In this document: piece by piece, positions 53,524 through 62,164 of the stretch
Layout: each line of letters begins with the position of its first letter
Numbering within the stretch: the first letter of the stretch is position 1
DNA from: Sphingosinicella sp. LHD-64
GTDB lineage: Bacteria > Pseudomonadota > Alphaproteobacteria > Sphingomonadales > Sphingomonadaceae
NCBI RefSeq assembly: GCF_031157375.1
Contig: NZ_JAVIFV010000003.1
Coordinates: 756,001-820,000, forward strand
Length of the DNA stretch: 64,000 nt
Direction: 5' to 3'
Position numbers and translations under genes: made by a program
The notes under the pieces: generated by a model
The model's input: the letters and a program-made list of their open reading frames with translations, nothing else
Database searches by the model: none
What the model was told of the DNA's origin: nothing

Positions 53524-53766
53524 ATGACGGATCAGGGACCCATGCCCTCATCCGTCATCCGCGACTTCGCCTACCGGCCCGGGGCCGGGGAGCTGGAAAT
53601 CCTGTTCACCACCGGGCGGCGCTACGTCTATCACGACGTTCCGCCCGCCGTGGTTTCGGCACTTGCCAGCGCGGGCAGCAAGGGCCGCTATTTCAACGCC
53701 CGCATCCGCAACCGCTTCCGCTACTCTGAGAAGACTGCGAAAAACCCGCCCCGCCGCCGGCGTTAA
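53524..53766 (+). CDS. KTSC domain protein
   Basis: An 80-residue protein with the KTSC pattern: PSSVIRDFAYRPGAGELEIL, FTTGRRYVYHDVPPAV and a GSKGRYFNARIRNRF end. The domain is a small fold of unknown function thought to bind nucleic acids or associate with a lysyl-tRNA synthetase-like part. A basic tail (KNPPRRRR) is present. The start may be 53524 or 53542. It lies 12 bp after the glycine-zipper gene. Confidence 0.85.
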   Translation: MTDQGPMPSSVIRDFAYRPGAGELEILFTTGRRYVYHDVPPAVVSALASAGSKGRYFNARIRNRFRYSEKTAKNPPRRRR

Positions 53767-53870
53767 ACCGTGGGTGAACGGGCGCGTCGCCCGCGGTTCA
53801 TGCAACAAGGCGTATCTTCCGCGCGTCTCTTTCGGGTGTCCGGATGAGGACGTTTGATGGGAGTTGGATC

Positions 53871-54179
53871 ATGCGTACCATTCTTATCGCCGCCGCCGCC
53901 ACGATCGGAACGCTCGGCGCGATGGCTCTACCGGCCGCGCCGGCCGCCGCGCAGTATCGGGGTTACGGCTATCAGGACCGCGACGTCCGCCGCGAAATCC
54001 GCGAATGCCGGCGTGAGCTCCGCCGTGCCGACAGCCGGCGGGAATATCGCCGCGAACTGCGCGAATGCCGCCGCGAGATCAATCGCGCGCGCTGGGACAA
54101 TCGCTACGATCGTTACGACCGGCGCTGGAACCATCGCTACGACCGGCGCTATTATCGCGACCGCTATCGCGGCTGGTGA
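53871..54179 (+). CDS. small secreted arginine-rich protein, paralogue of the charged segment at 52993
   Basis: A 102-residue protein with a signal peptide (MRTILIAAAATIGTLGAMAL) followed by RREIRECRRELRRADSRREY and RRELRECRREINRARWDNRY, then a Tyr/Arg-rich end. It lacks the glycine-zipper domain of its neighbour. The ATG follows GGGAG. No function is known; the charge suggests binding to polyanions such as LPS or nucleic acid. Confidence 0.8.
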   Translation: MRTILIAAAATIGTLGAMALPAAPAAAQYRGYGYQDRDVRREIRECRRELRRADSRREYRRELRECRREINRARWDNRYDRYDRRWNHRYDRRYYRDRYRGW

Positions 54180-54216
54180 CAGGCGCTGATTGACTTGCCC
54201 CGCCAAGGGGCAGAGC

Positions 54217-54248
54217 ATCCCCCCTTCCGGGCAACCAGGAGGGGGGAT
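54217..54248 (+). promoter_or_regulatory. hairpin sequestering the ribosome site of the next gene
   Basis: ATCCCCCCTTCC (54217-54228) pairs with GGAGGGGGGAT (54238-54248) with one bulge and a 9-nt loop. The right arm contains AGGAGG, the ribosome site for the ATG at 54254. The structure could limit translation until melted or remodelled. Confidence 0.5.
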
Positions 54249-54253
54249 TTGCC

Positions 54254-54814
54254 ATGGCCACCGAACCGATCGCGCCTGCGCAGCCGAACGATCGCGGCGC
54301 AACGCTGATCAACCTCGCACGCGGCGCCAAGGTGCTGGCGCTGCTGTTCTTTTTCCTGCCTTGGGTGACGGTGTCCTGCGCCGGCCAAGAACTGGCGTCG
54401 ATGAGCGGCTACGAGCTGGCGACCGGATCGGTCAGCGTCACCAATCCGATGACCGGCCAGCGCGAGACGCCGCCCGGTGCGGGGGAACGCGACTTGCCGG
54501 TGATCGCCGCAGCGGCACTGATCGCGCTGGCGCTGGTGGCGAGCTTCCTGCTTGCCCGCGGCTTCGGCGCGCTCGTCGCGGCCGGCGGCGCCGCGGCTGC
54601 CGCGGCCCTTGTCGCCTACACCGTCTTCCACCGGATCCCGGGCAAGCTGCACCAGGGGCCGACGCCCGCCGGCGACGCCGCCGATGCCGGCATCAACCAG
54701 CAGCAGATCGCCGAGATGATCCGCATCGAACAGGCGATCGGTTTCTGGCTGGTCCTCGCGGCACTTATCGCAGCGGTCGCCTTCAACCTGATGGCGCGCA
54801 GCCGGACGCCCTGA
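54254..54814 (+). CDS. hypothetical membrane protein
   Basis: A 186-residue protein with four hydrophobic segments at about 26-42, 81-100, 105-122 and 160-180. An external loop has ELASMSGYELATGSVSVTNP. A short region HRIPGKLHQGPTPAGDAADA precedes the last helix. I recognize no family. Its ribosome site AGGAGGGGGG is in a strong hairpin. Confidence 0.7.
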   Translation: MATEPIAPAQPNDRGATLINLARGAKVLALLFFFLPWVTVSCAGQELASMSGYELATGSVSVTNPMTGQRETPPGAGERDLPVIAAAALIALALVASFLLARGFGALVAAGGAAAAAALVAYTVFHRIPGKLHQGPTPAGDAADAGINQQQIAEMIRIEQAIGFWLVLAALIAAVAFNLMARSRTP

Positions 54815-54848
54815 GCTGGGTCTGGTTCCGACTGGTTGAATCACAAAT

Positions 54849-54933
54849 CCGTTCGGGCTGAGCTTGTCGAAGCCCTGCCCTTCTTTCGGCGTCGAAGAAA
54901 AGGACAGCCCTTCGACAAGCTCAGGGCGAACGG
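54849..54933. repeat. REP-like inverted repeat
   Basis: CCGTTCGGGCTGAGCTTGTC... (54849-54876) and the near-complement AGCCCTTCGACAAGCTCAGG... (54906-54933) form a long imperfect hairpin between two convergent genes. GAGCTTGTCGAA is a motif of extragenic palindromes I recall as common in sphingomonads. Confidence 0.65.
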
Positions 54934-54950
54934 TAGTATTTCAATAGCCT

Positions 54951-55949
54951 CTACGCCCAAAGGCCGCGATAGCGGCCCCAAGTGGACAGCAAATCGGGCC
55001 AGTGCGCCACCGATTTGCCGCGTGCGAGCCTCAGGCCGAAGCCGTGGCCGCCGTCCGGGAAGATATGGGTCTCGGTCGCAATGCCGCGTGCGCGAAGCGC
55101 GTCGCGCAGCAGCAGCGTGTTGGCGACCGGCACCGTCGCATCGTCCTCGGCATGGAGCAGGAAGCAGGGCGGGGCATCGGCGGGCACGTGGAGATGCGGC
55201 GAATGGGCGCGCTCCGTCCCGGCGGACGGATTTGCGCCGAGCAGATTCTCGCGCGAGCCGATATTGGCCTCGGGTGCGCGCATCGAGATCACCGGGTAGA
55301 TCGGCGCCGCCGCATCAGGCCGCGCCGAGAGACCGTCAGCGGCGTCGACCGGATCGTAAACCCGTGCCGTGAAGCGCGTGGCGAGACTGGCGCAGACATG
55401 GCCGCCGGCGGAAAAGCCGATCGCGCACAGCCGCGCCGGATCGATCCCGTAGGCGGCCGCGCGATGGCGGATCAACCGGGCGGCACGCTGCGCGTCGGCG
55501 AGCGGCACATTCGCGCGATCGGCCCAGCCTTCCCCGGGCAACCGATAGAAGAGGATGAAGGCGGTGACGCCGCGCGCCGCCAGCCAGCGGGCCAGCTCAT
55601 AACCCTCCTTGTCGATCACCACCCGGACGTAGGTGCCGCCCGGCGTGATCAGCGCCGCCGCGCCGTTCGGACGCTGGGGCCGGAACACGACCAGCCGCGG
55701 TCGCGAGATGCCGGTGACGAAGCGGTCGTTGTAGGTGGGATCGGTGCTGCGTTCCTCGACTCTCTCGACGAGCGCCGCCCGCGGTCCGCCGGGTGCGCCG
55801 TCGGGCCAGAGATCGATCGTCTCGTCTGGATCGGGAAGCGCGAGCCTGCCCGAAGGTGCGGTGTCGGGGGGCGGGGTCTGCGCAGCGGCCCGAGCGGCAA
55901 GACCGGCGGCGAACGTGCCGATGAGGAGCGTGCGGCGATCGAGGCTCAT
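54951..55949 (-). CDS. alpha/beta-hydrolase, probable carbohydrate esterase
   Basis: A 332-residue hydrolase with a Tat-type signal (LDRRTLLIGTFAAGLAARAA). The catalytic serine is in GFSAGGH; HAEDDATVPV carries the Asp and HIFPDGGHGFGLR the His. The fold type is that of acetylxylan esterase/BD-FAE proteins found in plant-glycan loci. It would remove acetyl or feruloyl groups. The ATG overlaps the GH43 stop, so both are made from one mRNA. A REP-like repeat follows its stop. Confidence 0.88.
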   Translation of the reverse strand: MSLDRRTLLIGTFAAGLAARAAAQTPPPDTAPSGRLALPDPDETIDLWPDGAPGGPRAALVERVEERSTDPTYNDRFVTGISRPRLVVFRPQRPNGAAALITPGGTYVRVVIDKEGYELARWLAARGVTAFILFYRLPGEGWADRANVPLADAQRAARLIRHRAAAYGIDPARLCAIGFSAGGHVCASLATRFTARVYDPVDAADGLSARPDAAAPIYPVISMRAPEANIGSRENLLGANPSAGTERAHSPHLHVPADAPPCFLLHAEDDATVPVANTLLLRDALRARGIATETHIFPDGGHGFGLRLARGKSVAHWPDLLSTWGRYRGLWA

Positions 55950-57592
55950 AGGGCCGTATAGGTGAAATCGCGGAACCGCGCCTCCCCGCCTCCCGCCGCA
56001 TAGAGCGCCGGGCGCAGGCTCAGGAAATCGTAGGCGACGTTGTGGTGATAGCCCGAGACCTCCATCTGCACGTCGAACTTCTGCCAGCTTGACCCTTCAT
56101 CAGCGCTGGTATGGATGGTGAGGATGTTGCGCTGGTTGGTGAGCCTCAGGCGCAGCGCTCTGACCGGCCCGGCCGCGCCGGTCTGCCGCTGCCCCGGAAT
56201 CGCGCCGCGCGGCCACTGCAGGCCGTAGCGGTGCATGACGAGGCCGTCGTCGCCGAAACCGAGGCCCGCATAGAGCCGCCGGTTGTAGAAGAGCAGCAGG
56301 CCGGCCTCCGCGCCGGGATCCACCTCCACCGCCGCCTCGATCCGGTAGCTCTGGTCGCCGCAGATGCAGGTGACCGGCGCACAGTCGCTTGGCGAGGTGC
56401 CCTTGCCGCGCAGATGGAGGGTGCGATCACCGTAGCGCACCCGCGCCATCTCGTCCGGGGCGGGATCGTAGAAGGCCCACTGGATTCCGAAGCGGTTGGC
56501 TGAGAAATCGTCGCTCAAGGGCGCGCCGTGCGGCTGCGCCCCGAGCTCGCGCGGCTTGCGCAAGGGGCGGGAAAGATCGCCGCCCAGGGGACGCACCCAG
56601 CCGTCCGCGGTCCATTCGATCGGCTCGAGCAGCGCCTGGCGTCCGAGCGTCCAATAGCCGTTCTCATAGCCGTGATAGATCATCCACCAGCGCTCTTCGG
56701 GCCCCTCGACGATCGTGGCATGGCCGCGCGACCACCATTTCTCGGTCTCGGACCGGGTACGGACGATCGGATTGTTCGGGTCACTCTCCCACGGCCCGTG
56801 AATCGAGCGCGACCGAGCCATGATCACCATGTGACCCGTGGGCGGCCCGGCGGTGCCGCCGACCGCGGTCACCATGTAGAACCAGTCGCCGCGCTTCAGG
56901 ATCTTCGGCCCCTCGGGCGCGAAGGTCTCGACCACCCAGTTCTCGGGATAGCGCCAGGGATCGTAGACATGTTCCACCGGGCCGGCGGTGGCGAGACCGT
57001 CGCGGCTCAGTTTCACGCGATCGCCGCCGGACAGGAAGAGATAGCGCTCGCCGTCTTCGCCGACCGCATGGCCGGGATCGATATGGCTGGGAAGATCGAG
57101 GTCGATCGGCTCCGACCAGGGGCCTTCGATCCGTTCGGCATGGATGACGTAGATCGAGCGTTTGTCGGGAAAGCGGGCCGGGATGTAGAGGAAGTAGCGG
57201 CCGTCATGCTTGACCAGCTCGGGCGCCCAGACCGAGCCGATCGGGGTTCGGAGCGCCGCCGTCACCGGCCGCCAGTTCACCAGGTCGCGGCTGTGCCAGA
57301 TGACGAGGCCTGGATAGGCGTCGAAGCTGGAGAAGGTGACGTAATAATCCTCGCCGTCCTTCAGGATCGACGGATCGGGATGGTCGCCGGCGAAGACCGG
57401 GTTGAGGAAGGTGCCGTCGCCGAGGTCCGCCCGCCGCTGCCCTTCGAACCCCCGCCCCCAGCGCATCTCGGCATAGGGATCGAGCGAGGAGGAGGCGCGC
57501 GAGCCCTGGGCCCGCAAAGGCAGGGACGGCAGGCCGAGGCCGGCCGCGAACCCTGCGCCGGCGAGGAACTTCAGGCTGTCGCGTCGGTCCAT
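55946..57592 (-). CDS. GH43 family glycoside hydrolase (xylosidase/arabinofuranosidase type)
   Basis: A 548-residue enzyme with a twin-Arg-like signal (MDRRDSLKFLAGAGFAAGLG). The five-bladed propeller begins NPVFAGDHPDPSIL with D73 as the likely base; HIDPGH has D172, and FAPEGPKIL has E227 as the likely acid. A C-terminal concanavalin-like domain (about 375-548) is typical of GH43 beta-xylosidases. It would release xylose or arabinose residues. The start at 57592 is chosen because the upstream extension crosses the terminator at 57610-57644. Confidence 0.92.
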   Translation of the reverse strand: MDRRDSLKFLAGAGFAAGLGLPSLPLRAQGSRASSSLDPYAEMRWGRGFEGQRRADLGDGTFLNPVFAGDHPDPSILKDGEDYYVTFSSFDAYPGLVIWHSRDLVNWRPVTAALRTPIGSVWAPELVKHDGRYFLYIPARFPDKRSIYVIHAERIEGPWSEPIDLDLPSHIDPGHAVGEDGERYLFLSGGDRVKLSRDGLATAGPVEHVYDPWRYPENWVVETFAPEGPKILKRGDWFYMVTAVGGTAGPPTGHMVIMARSRSIHGPWESDPNNPIVRTRSETEKWWSRGHATIVEGPEERWWMIYHGYENGYWTLGRQALLEPIEWTADGWVRPLGGDLSRPLRKPRELGAQPHGAPLSDDFSANRFGIQWAFYDPAPDEMARVRYGDRTLHLRGKGTSPSDCAPVTCICGDQSYRIEAAVEVDPGAEAGLLLFYNRRLYAGLGFGDDGLVMHRYGLQWPRGAIPGQRQTGAAGPVRALRLRLTNQRNILTIHTSADEGSSWQKFDVQMEVSGYHHNVAYDFLSLRPALYAAGGGEARFRDFTYTAL

Positions 57593-57609
57593 CGGACATC
57601 CTTGCTCAC

Positions 57610-57644
57610 AAAAAAGCCGGACGCCCGTCGGCCAGGCGCCCGGC
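57610..57644 (-). terminator. intrinsic terminator between the TonB receptor and GH43
   Basis: On the minus strand GCCGGGCGCC and GGGCGTCCGGC form a stem of about ten base pairs, directly followed by six T. It lies between the TonB-dependent receptor stop and the GH43 start, so the receptor is likely made in excess over the enzymes. Confidence 0.75.
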
Positions 57645-57666
57645 ATGCTGGGGAGATCGTCTCAGG

Positions 57667-60516
57667 TCAAAGCCGGTAGCGGATGCCGAACAGGATCGTG
57701 CGCCCGAAATGATTATATTCGTAGTTCCGGTTCGCATCGACATCGACATAGCGGTCGCGATATTCGTCGGTGAGGTTGATGCCCTCGACCGAGACCTCGA
57801 AATTCTCGGTGATCGCATAGCGCACCGAAGCGTCGACGTTGATCGTCGAATTGTAGCCTTCGAAGATGTTCCCGGTGCCGCTGCCGCCGTCGACATAGCC
57901 GCTGCGGTAGCTGACCGAGGCGCGCGCGCTGAACCGGCCGTCGTCATAATAGAGCGTCGCGTTGAAAGCACGCTTGGACAGGCCGAACAGCGTTTCCTCG
58001 CGCGTGACGTTGACCAGGCCGCCGCCCGGCGTGATCGCTGGTCCGCTCTGGGTGTATTCGGCGCTCGAATCGACGAAGGTCGCATTCACGATCCCGCCGA
58101 AGTTGGAGAGGAAGCCGGGGAGGAAGCGGAACGGCGCCTGCAGGGCAAGCTCGACGCCGTTCAGGGTCGCACCCTCGCCATTGTCGATCGTCGAAATCTG
58201 CCAGGTCGGCGAGGCGCGAAGCGCTGCGCTGAGCGCGGCCGGCGAGGAGGGCACCAGCACGGAGACCGGTAGACCCGTCGAATCGAAGCTGTCCGTACGG
58301 GTGACGTTGATCGGGAAGCTCGACACCTCCTTGCGGAAGAAGGCGACCGAGAAGACCGATTCCGGCGCGAAATACCATTCGACGCCGAGGTCGTAGGCGG
58401 TCGCCCGGAACGGCTCGAGCTGCGGGTTGCCGAAATTCACCCGCAGGTTGAATCCGTCGGCGGAGCCGCCCGGGGTCAGGTTGCCGAGCGTCGGCCGGGT
58501 CATCACCTTGGCGACGGCGGCGCGCACGATGATGTTCCGGGTCGGATAGAGCGCGAGGTTCAGCGACGGCAGCCAGTCGTCGTAGCTCCGGTCGATGGTG
58601 ACCAGCGTCGTGCCGTTAAGCCCGTAGGAGCTCTGGTCGGTCTGGACGTAGCGGATGCCGGCATTGAAGGCATAGCGCAGGCCCGCCAGCTCGCCTTCCG
58701 TCACGAATTCGAGATAGCCGCCGGTCACCTCCTCGGTCACGCCGCGATTGTTGCCCGCATCGAGCCGCAGCGGCCGCTCGTAGAGCCGCGTGAATGCCGT
58801 GCCGGCCTCGAGATTGGGGATCAGCCAGCTGTTGGTGTTGCCCGCCGGCTGGCCGGCATTGCCGAGCTCGAACAGCTCGGCGAGGTCGCCAGTGACCGGG
58901 AAGCCGTAGATCGCACCCGGCCCGAAGGCCGAGGAGGGCGAGCAGGTGATCGTGCCGAGCACCAGATCCGGCCCGCCATTGCCGCACACCGCGGTGTCGC
59001 GGGTGAAGGCGGTGATGTCATAATCGAAGCGCCGGTAGACGCCCCCGACGCGCACCTGGAAGCCCTCCGCCACGTCCCATTCCGTCCGCAGCTGGGCCGT
59101 GCGGAACTTGTTGGTGACGTTGGACGGCCGGTCGCGGATCTCGGCGAACTGGAAGTTGGCCGGATCGGTGACGCTCGTGCCGAAGGTGAGCAGGGGGCTG
59201 CGGGAATCGGTGTAATCGTAGGTATAGCCCTGCGCGTCGCGATCGTCGAAGACGAGCGTCGTCTCGACCGGAATGTCGGCACTCGACCTGGAGAAGCCGC
59301 CCATCAGGGTGAAGCGGAAATTGTCGGACAGATCCTGGTCCCAGCTGCCGCCGACCTGGTAGAATTCCGTCTCCGACTGGCGGAGATAATGTTCGGTGCG
59401 GACCCAGGCGTCGTTCACCGTCGCCCGGATCATGTTGTTGTTGTCGTCGATCTCATAGTCGGTGACGTCGATCGACCGCTCGTTGCTGCGGAACAGCACC
59501 TCGCCCCATTTCTCCTCGCGGTCCTCGCGGAAGCGCGAATAGAGCGCGTCGATCGAGATGCGGGTTCGGTCGCTGGGCGCGAACTGGATGCTGCCGGTGA
59601 GGCCCAGGCGCTCGCGGTCGTGCCGGACCTCGCCATAGCGCGGGATGCGCGGGTGGAAGGCGAGCGCCACCTCGTTGCAGGCCACGCTCGGAACGTAGGT
59701 GCCGCCGCTGTTCGGCTGGGTGAAGCAGCGTGTGCCGTTGACCGAATCGAAGCGCGCCTGCGCCCAGCGCACCGTGTTGTTGCCAAGCTCCAGCGTGTCC
59801 GACTTGGAATAGGCGCCGGAGATCGAGACGCCGAACGTTCGCTCGGGATTGGTCCACGACAGCAGGCCGGCGAACCGCGGCCCGACATTGTCGCTGAGGT
59901 CGTTGTAGGAGCCCTGCGCCGAGAGCGCGAGGTTGAGGCCCGGCCGGCCGCCCAGCGGGTTGCCGGTGTTGAGATCGACCACCGCGCCCAGCGAGCCTTC
60001 GTCGAGCGATGCCTCGGCGGTCTTGTGGACGACGATCGAGGTGAACAGCTCGGAGGCGAAGACGTTGAAGTCGAATGCGCGGTCGCGATTGGCCGACGCA
60101 CCGTCGGTAGAGGTCGCCACGGTCTCGAGGCCGTTGAGGCGCACCCGGGTGAACTGCGCGCCGAGGCCGCGCACGGTGATTGCCCGCCCCTCGCCGCCGT
60201 CGCGCTGGATCGAGATGCCGGGGATGCGTTGCAGCGATTCGGCAAGGTTCTGATCGGGGAACCGGGCGATATCCTCGGCGACGATCGCATCGACCGCCGC
60301 CACCGACTCGCGCTTGAGGTTCAGCGCCGCGTTGAGCGAGCCACGAATGCCGGTGACGACGATCGCCGGCTCGTCCGCCTGCGCACCGGCGGTGTCCTGG
60401 GGCGTCGGGGCGTCGTCCTGCGCATAGGCCGGCGCCGCAAATCCCGTCGTCGCCAGGGCCAGTGCCGAGGCAGCGCCAAGCAGGCCACGTTGCGCGATGT
60501 CGAGCTTCGAAATCAT
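57667..60516 (-). CDS. TonB-dependent receptor of the plant-glycan locus
   Basis: A 949-residue outer-membrane receptor. A long signal peptide (MISKLDIAQRGLLGAASALA...) is followed by a plug with AIVVTGIRGSLNAALNLKRE, FPDQNLAESLQRIPGISIQR and VRGLGAQFTRVRLNG, and by the barrel ending GRTILFGIRYRL. The ATG at 60516 follows a strong GGGAGGGG site; a longer frame upstream is rejected. It probably imports pectin, xylan or arabinan fragments, judged only from its neighbours. An ACACCGGT operator lies 88-102 bp upstream. Confidence 0.92.
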   Translation of the reverse strand: MISKLDIAQRGLLGAASALALATTGFAAPAYAQDDAPTPQDTAGAQADEPAIVVTGIRGSLNAALNLKRESVAAVDAIVAEDIARFPDQNLAESLQRIPGISIQRDGGEGRAITVRGLGAQFTRVRLNGLETVATSTDGASANRDRAFDFNVFASELFTSIVVHKTAEASLDEGSLGAVVDLNTGNPLGGRPGLNLALSAQGSYNDLSDNVGPRFAGLLSWTNPERTFGVSISGAYSKSDTLELGNNTVRWAQARFDSVNGTRCFTQPNSGGTYVPSVACNEVALAFHPRIPRYGEVRHDRERLGLTGSIQFAPSDRTRISIDALYSRFREDREEKWGEVLFRSNERSIDVTDYEIDDNNNMIRATVNDAWVRTEHYLRQSETEFYQVGGSWDQDLSDNFRFTLMGGFSRSSADIPVETTLVFDDRDAQGYTYDYTDSRSPLLTFGTSVTDPANFQFAEIRDRPSNVTNKFRTAQLRTEWDVAEGFQVRVGGVYRRFDYDITAFTRDTAVCGNGGPDLVLGTITCSPSSAFGPGAIYGFPVTGDLAELFELGNAGQPAGNTNSWLIPNLEAGTAFTRLYERPLRLDAGNNRGVTEEVTGGYLEFVTEGELAGLRYAFNAGIRYVQTDQSSYGLNGTTLVTIDRSYDDWLPSLNLALYPTRNIIVRAAVAKVMTRPTLGNLTPGGSADGFNLRVNFGNPQLEPFRATAYDLGVEWYFAPESVFSVAFFRKEVSSFPINVTRTDSFDSTGLPVSVLVPSSPAALSAALRASPTWQISTIDNGEGATLNGVELALQAPFRFLPGFLSNFGGIVNATFVDSSAEYTQSGPAITPGGGLVNVTREETLFGLSKRAFNATLYYDDGRFSARASVSYRSGYVDGGSGTGNIFEGYNSTINVDASVRYAITENFEVSVEGINLTDEYRDRYVDVDANRNYEYNHFGRTILFGIRYRL

Positions 60517-60603
60517 CTGGTTCCCCTCCCGATTGGCCGCGCCCGAGCGCGCATGTCCAGTCCAACGCGTCGTCGTGTCAGGTGTCATCGCGTTCTCCGC
60601 GTG

Positions 60604-60618
60604 ATGACACCGGTGTCT
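60604..60618. promoter_or_regulatory. palindromic operator, ACACCGGTGT type (site 1)
   Basis: ATGACACCGGTGTCT contains a perfect 12-bp palindrome, GACACCGGTGTC, with a central CG. This is the form of LacI-family binding sites. It lies in the divergent gap between the TonB receptor and the pectate-lyase-like gene. No LacI gene is in the window. Confidence 0.6.
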
Positions 60619-60751
60619 AATGGAGACGAAAAAACGCGACGCACGAAGAGGCGAAGCCGATCCCTTGTCTGATTCGGTGCCCATCGGCTTGCTTCCTCTC
60701 CTGTCGCCACGCTGCGTTCGCCGCAGTCGCTTGTCCCGGTTGTCGATGTGA

Positions 60752-60766
60752 AGTAACCGGTGTCAT
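60752..60766. promoter_or_regulatory. palindromic operator, ACACCGGT type (site 2)
   Basis: AGTAACCGGTGTCAT, read on the minus strand ATGACACCGGTTACT, shares the ATGACACCGGT half with site 1. It lies 58-72 bp upstream of the pectate-lyase-like gene. Confidence 0.6.
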
Positions 60767-60823
60767 AAGACATTGAGCCGATGGCCTGCGCATGTCAAGT
60801 CGGCGTATCGGAGAGGGAACGCC

Positions 60824-62164
60824 ATGCTGCTTCGTCTGTTCGCATTGCTCCTGGGCCTCATGCCGACACCGGTGCTGGCCGAAGCCTTTCCCGGCGCGGT
60901 CGGCTGGGCCGCGCAGACGCAGGGCGGGCGCGGCGGCGCGATTCTCAGGGTAACCAACCTCGATGCGGCGGGCCCCGGCTCGCTCCGCGCGGCGCTGGAG
61001 GCACGGGGGCCGCGAATCGTGGTGTTCGAAGTCGCGGGCGTGATCGATCTCGGCCTCACGACGCTGACGATCGCCGAGCCGTTCCTCACCATCGCCGGCC
61101 AGACTGCGCCCTCGCCCGGCATCACGATCATCCGCGGCGGCATCGACATGCGCGCCCATGACGTGATCATCCGCCATATCCGCATCCGCACCGGTGTCTC
61201 CGGCCAGGCTCGGCGCAGCGGCTGGGAGGCGGACGCGCTCTCCACGGTCGGCGCCTACAACGTCATCGTCGACCATTGCACGATGACTTGGGGCCTCGAT
61301 GAGAATCTCTCCGCCTCCGGACCACGCTTCACCGGCAGCACGCCCGAGGAATGGCGGCGCGGGACCAGCCACAACATCACCTTCTCCTACAATCTGCTGG
61401 CCGAGGGGATCGCCCATGGCAGCCACCCCAAGGGCGAGCATTCCAAGGGCTCGCTGATTCACGACAATGCCAGCGGTATCCTCATCTACCGCAACGTCTA
61501 CGCCCACAATTACGAGCGCAATCCGCTGCTCAAGGGCGGCGTCCATGCCGCGGTGGTCAACAACCTCATCTTCAATCCCGGCGCGCAGGCGATCCACTAC
61601 AACCTCATGGACCTCGAATGGGGCGATCATCCGCACGAGCTCGGCCGGCTTTCGGCGGTCGGCAACGTGCTGCGCGCCGGCTTCTCGACCCGGCCGGACA
61701 TCGCCTTCCTCACCGTCGGGGGCGTCGGCGACCTGTCCTATTACGGCCGCGACAATCTCGCGGTCGACCGGCGCGGCGCACCACTGCCGATGTTCGGCCG
61801 CTACACGACGAGCCCGGCGCGGATCATCGAGACGGAGCGGCCGGAGATCTGGCCCGACGGGCTCGACGTGCTCCCCGCCAACCAAGTCGAGACCCATGTG
61901 CTGCGCTATGCCGGCGCACGGCCCTGGGACCGTGACGCGCACGACATCCGCATCCTGTTCGACGTCGCCGAAGGCCGCGGCGAGATCATCGACGACGAAG
62001 CGGCGGTCGGCGGCTATCCCGAGGTCGAGCCGACCCGCGCCCCCTTCGTCGAGGCAGACTGGAACCTCGACACGATGGAGCCGCGCTCCGGCCGCTATCC
62101 CGGTCAGCGCGACGACTTCATCCAGCAGCCGACCACCCGCCGCGACACCGAGATGCGCCGATGA
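60824..62164 (+). CDS. pectate-lyase-like right-handed beta-helix protein
   Basis: A 446-residue secreted protein with a signal peptide (MLLRLFALLLGLMPTPVLAE). It begins AFPGAVGWAAQTQGGRGG, then RVTNLDAAGPGSLRAALEAR, and has repeating parallel beta-helix turns (ITIIRGGIDMRAHDVIIRHI, NVIVDHCTMTWGLDEN) as in pectate-lyase PL1-type proteins. Catalytic Arg and Ca ligands cannot be fixed by eye. The ATG at 60824 follows GGAGAGGGA. It overlaps the ThuA-cupin gene by 4 bp. Confidence 0.88.
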   Translation: MLLRLFALLLGLMPTPVLAEAFPGAVGWAAQTQGGRGGAILRVTNLDAAGPGSLRAALEARGPRIVVFEVAGVIDLGLTTLTIAEPFLTIAGQTAPSPGITIIRGGIDMRAHDVIIRHIRIRTGVSGQARRSGWEADALSTVGAYNVIVDHCTMTWGLDENLSASGPRFTGSTPEEWRRGTSHNITFSYNLLAEGIAHGSHPKGEHSKGSLIHDNASGILIYRNVYAHNYERNPLLKGGVHAAVVNNLIFNPGAQAIHYNLMDLEWGDHPHELGRLSAVGNVLRAGFSTRPDIAFLTVGGVGDLSYYGRDNLAVDRRGAPLPMFGRYTTSPARIIETERPEIWPDGLDVLPANQVETHVLRYAGARPWDRDAHDIRILFDVAEGRGEIIDDEAAVGGYPEVEPTRAPFVEADWNLDTMEPRSGRYPGQRDDFIQQPTTRRDTEMRR

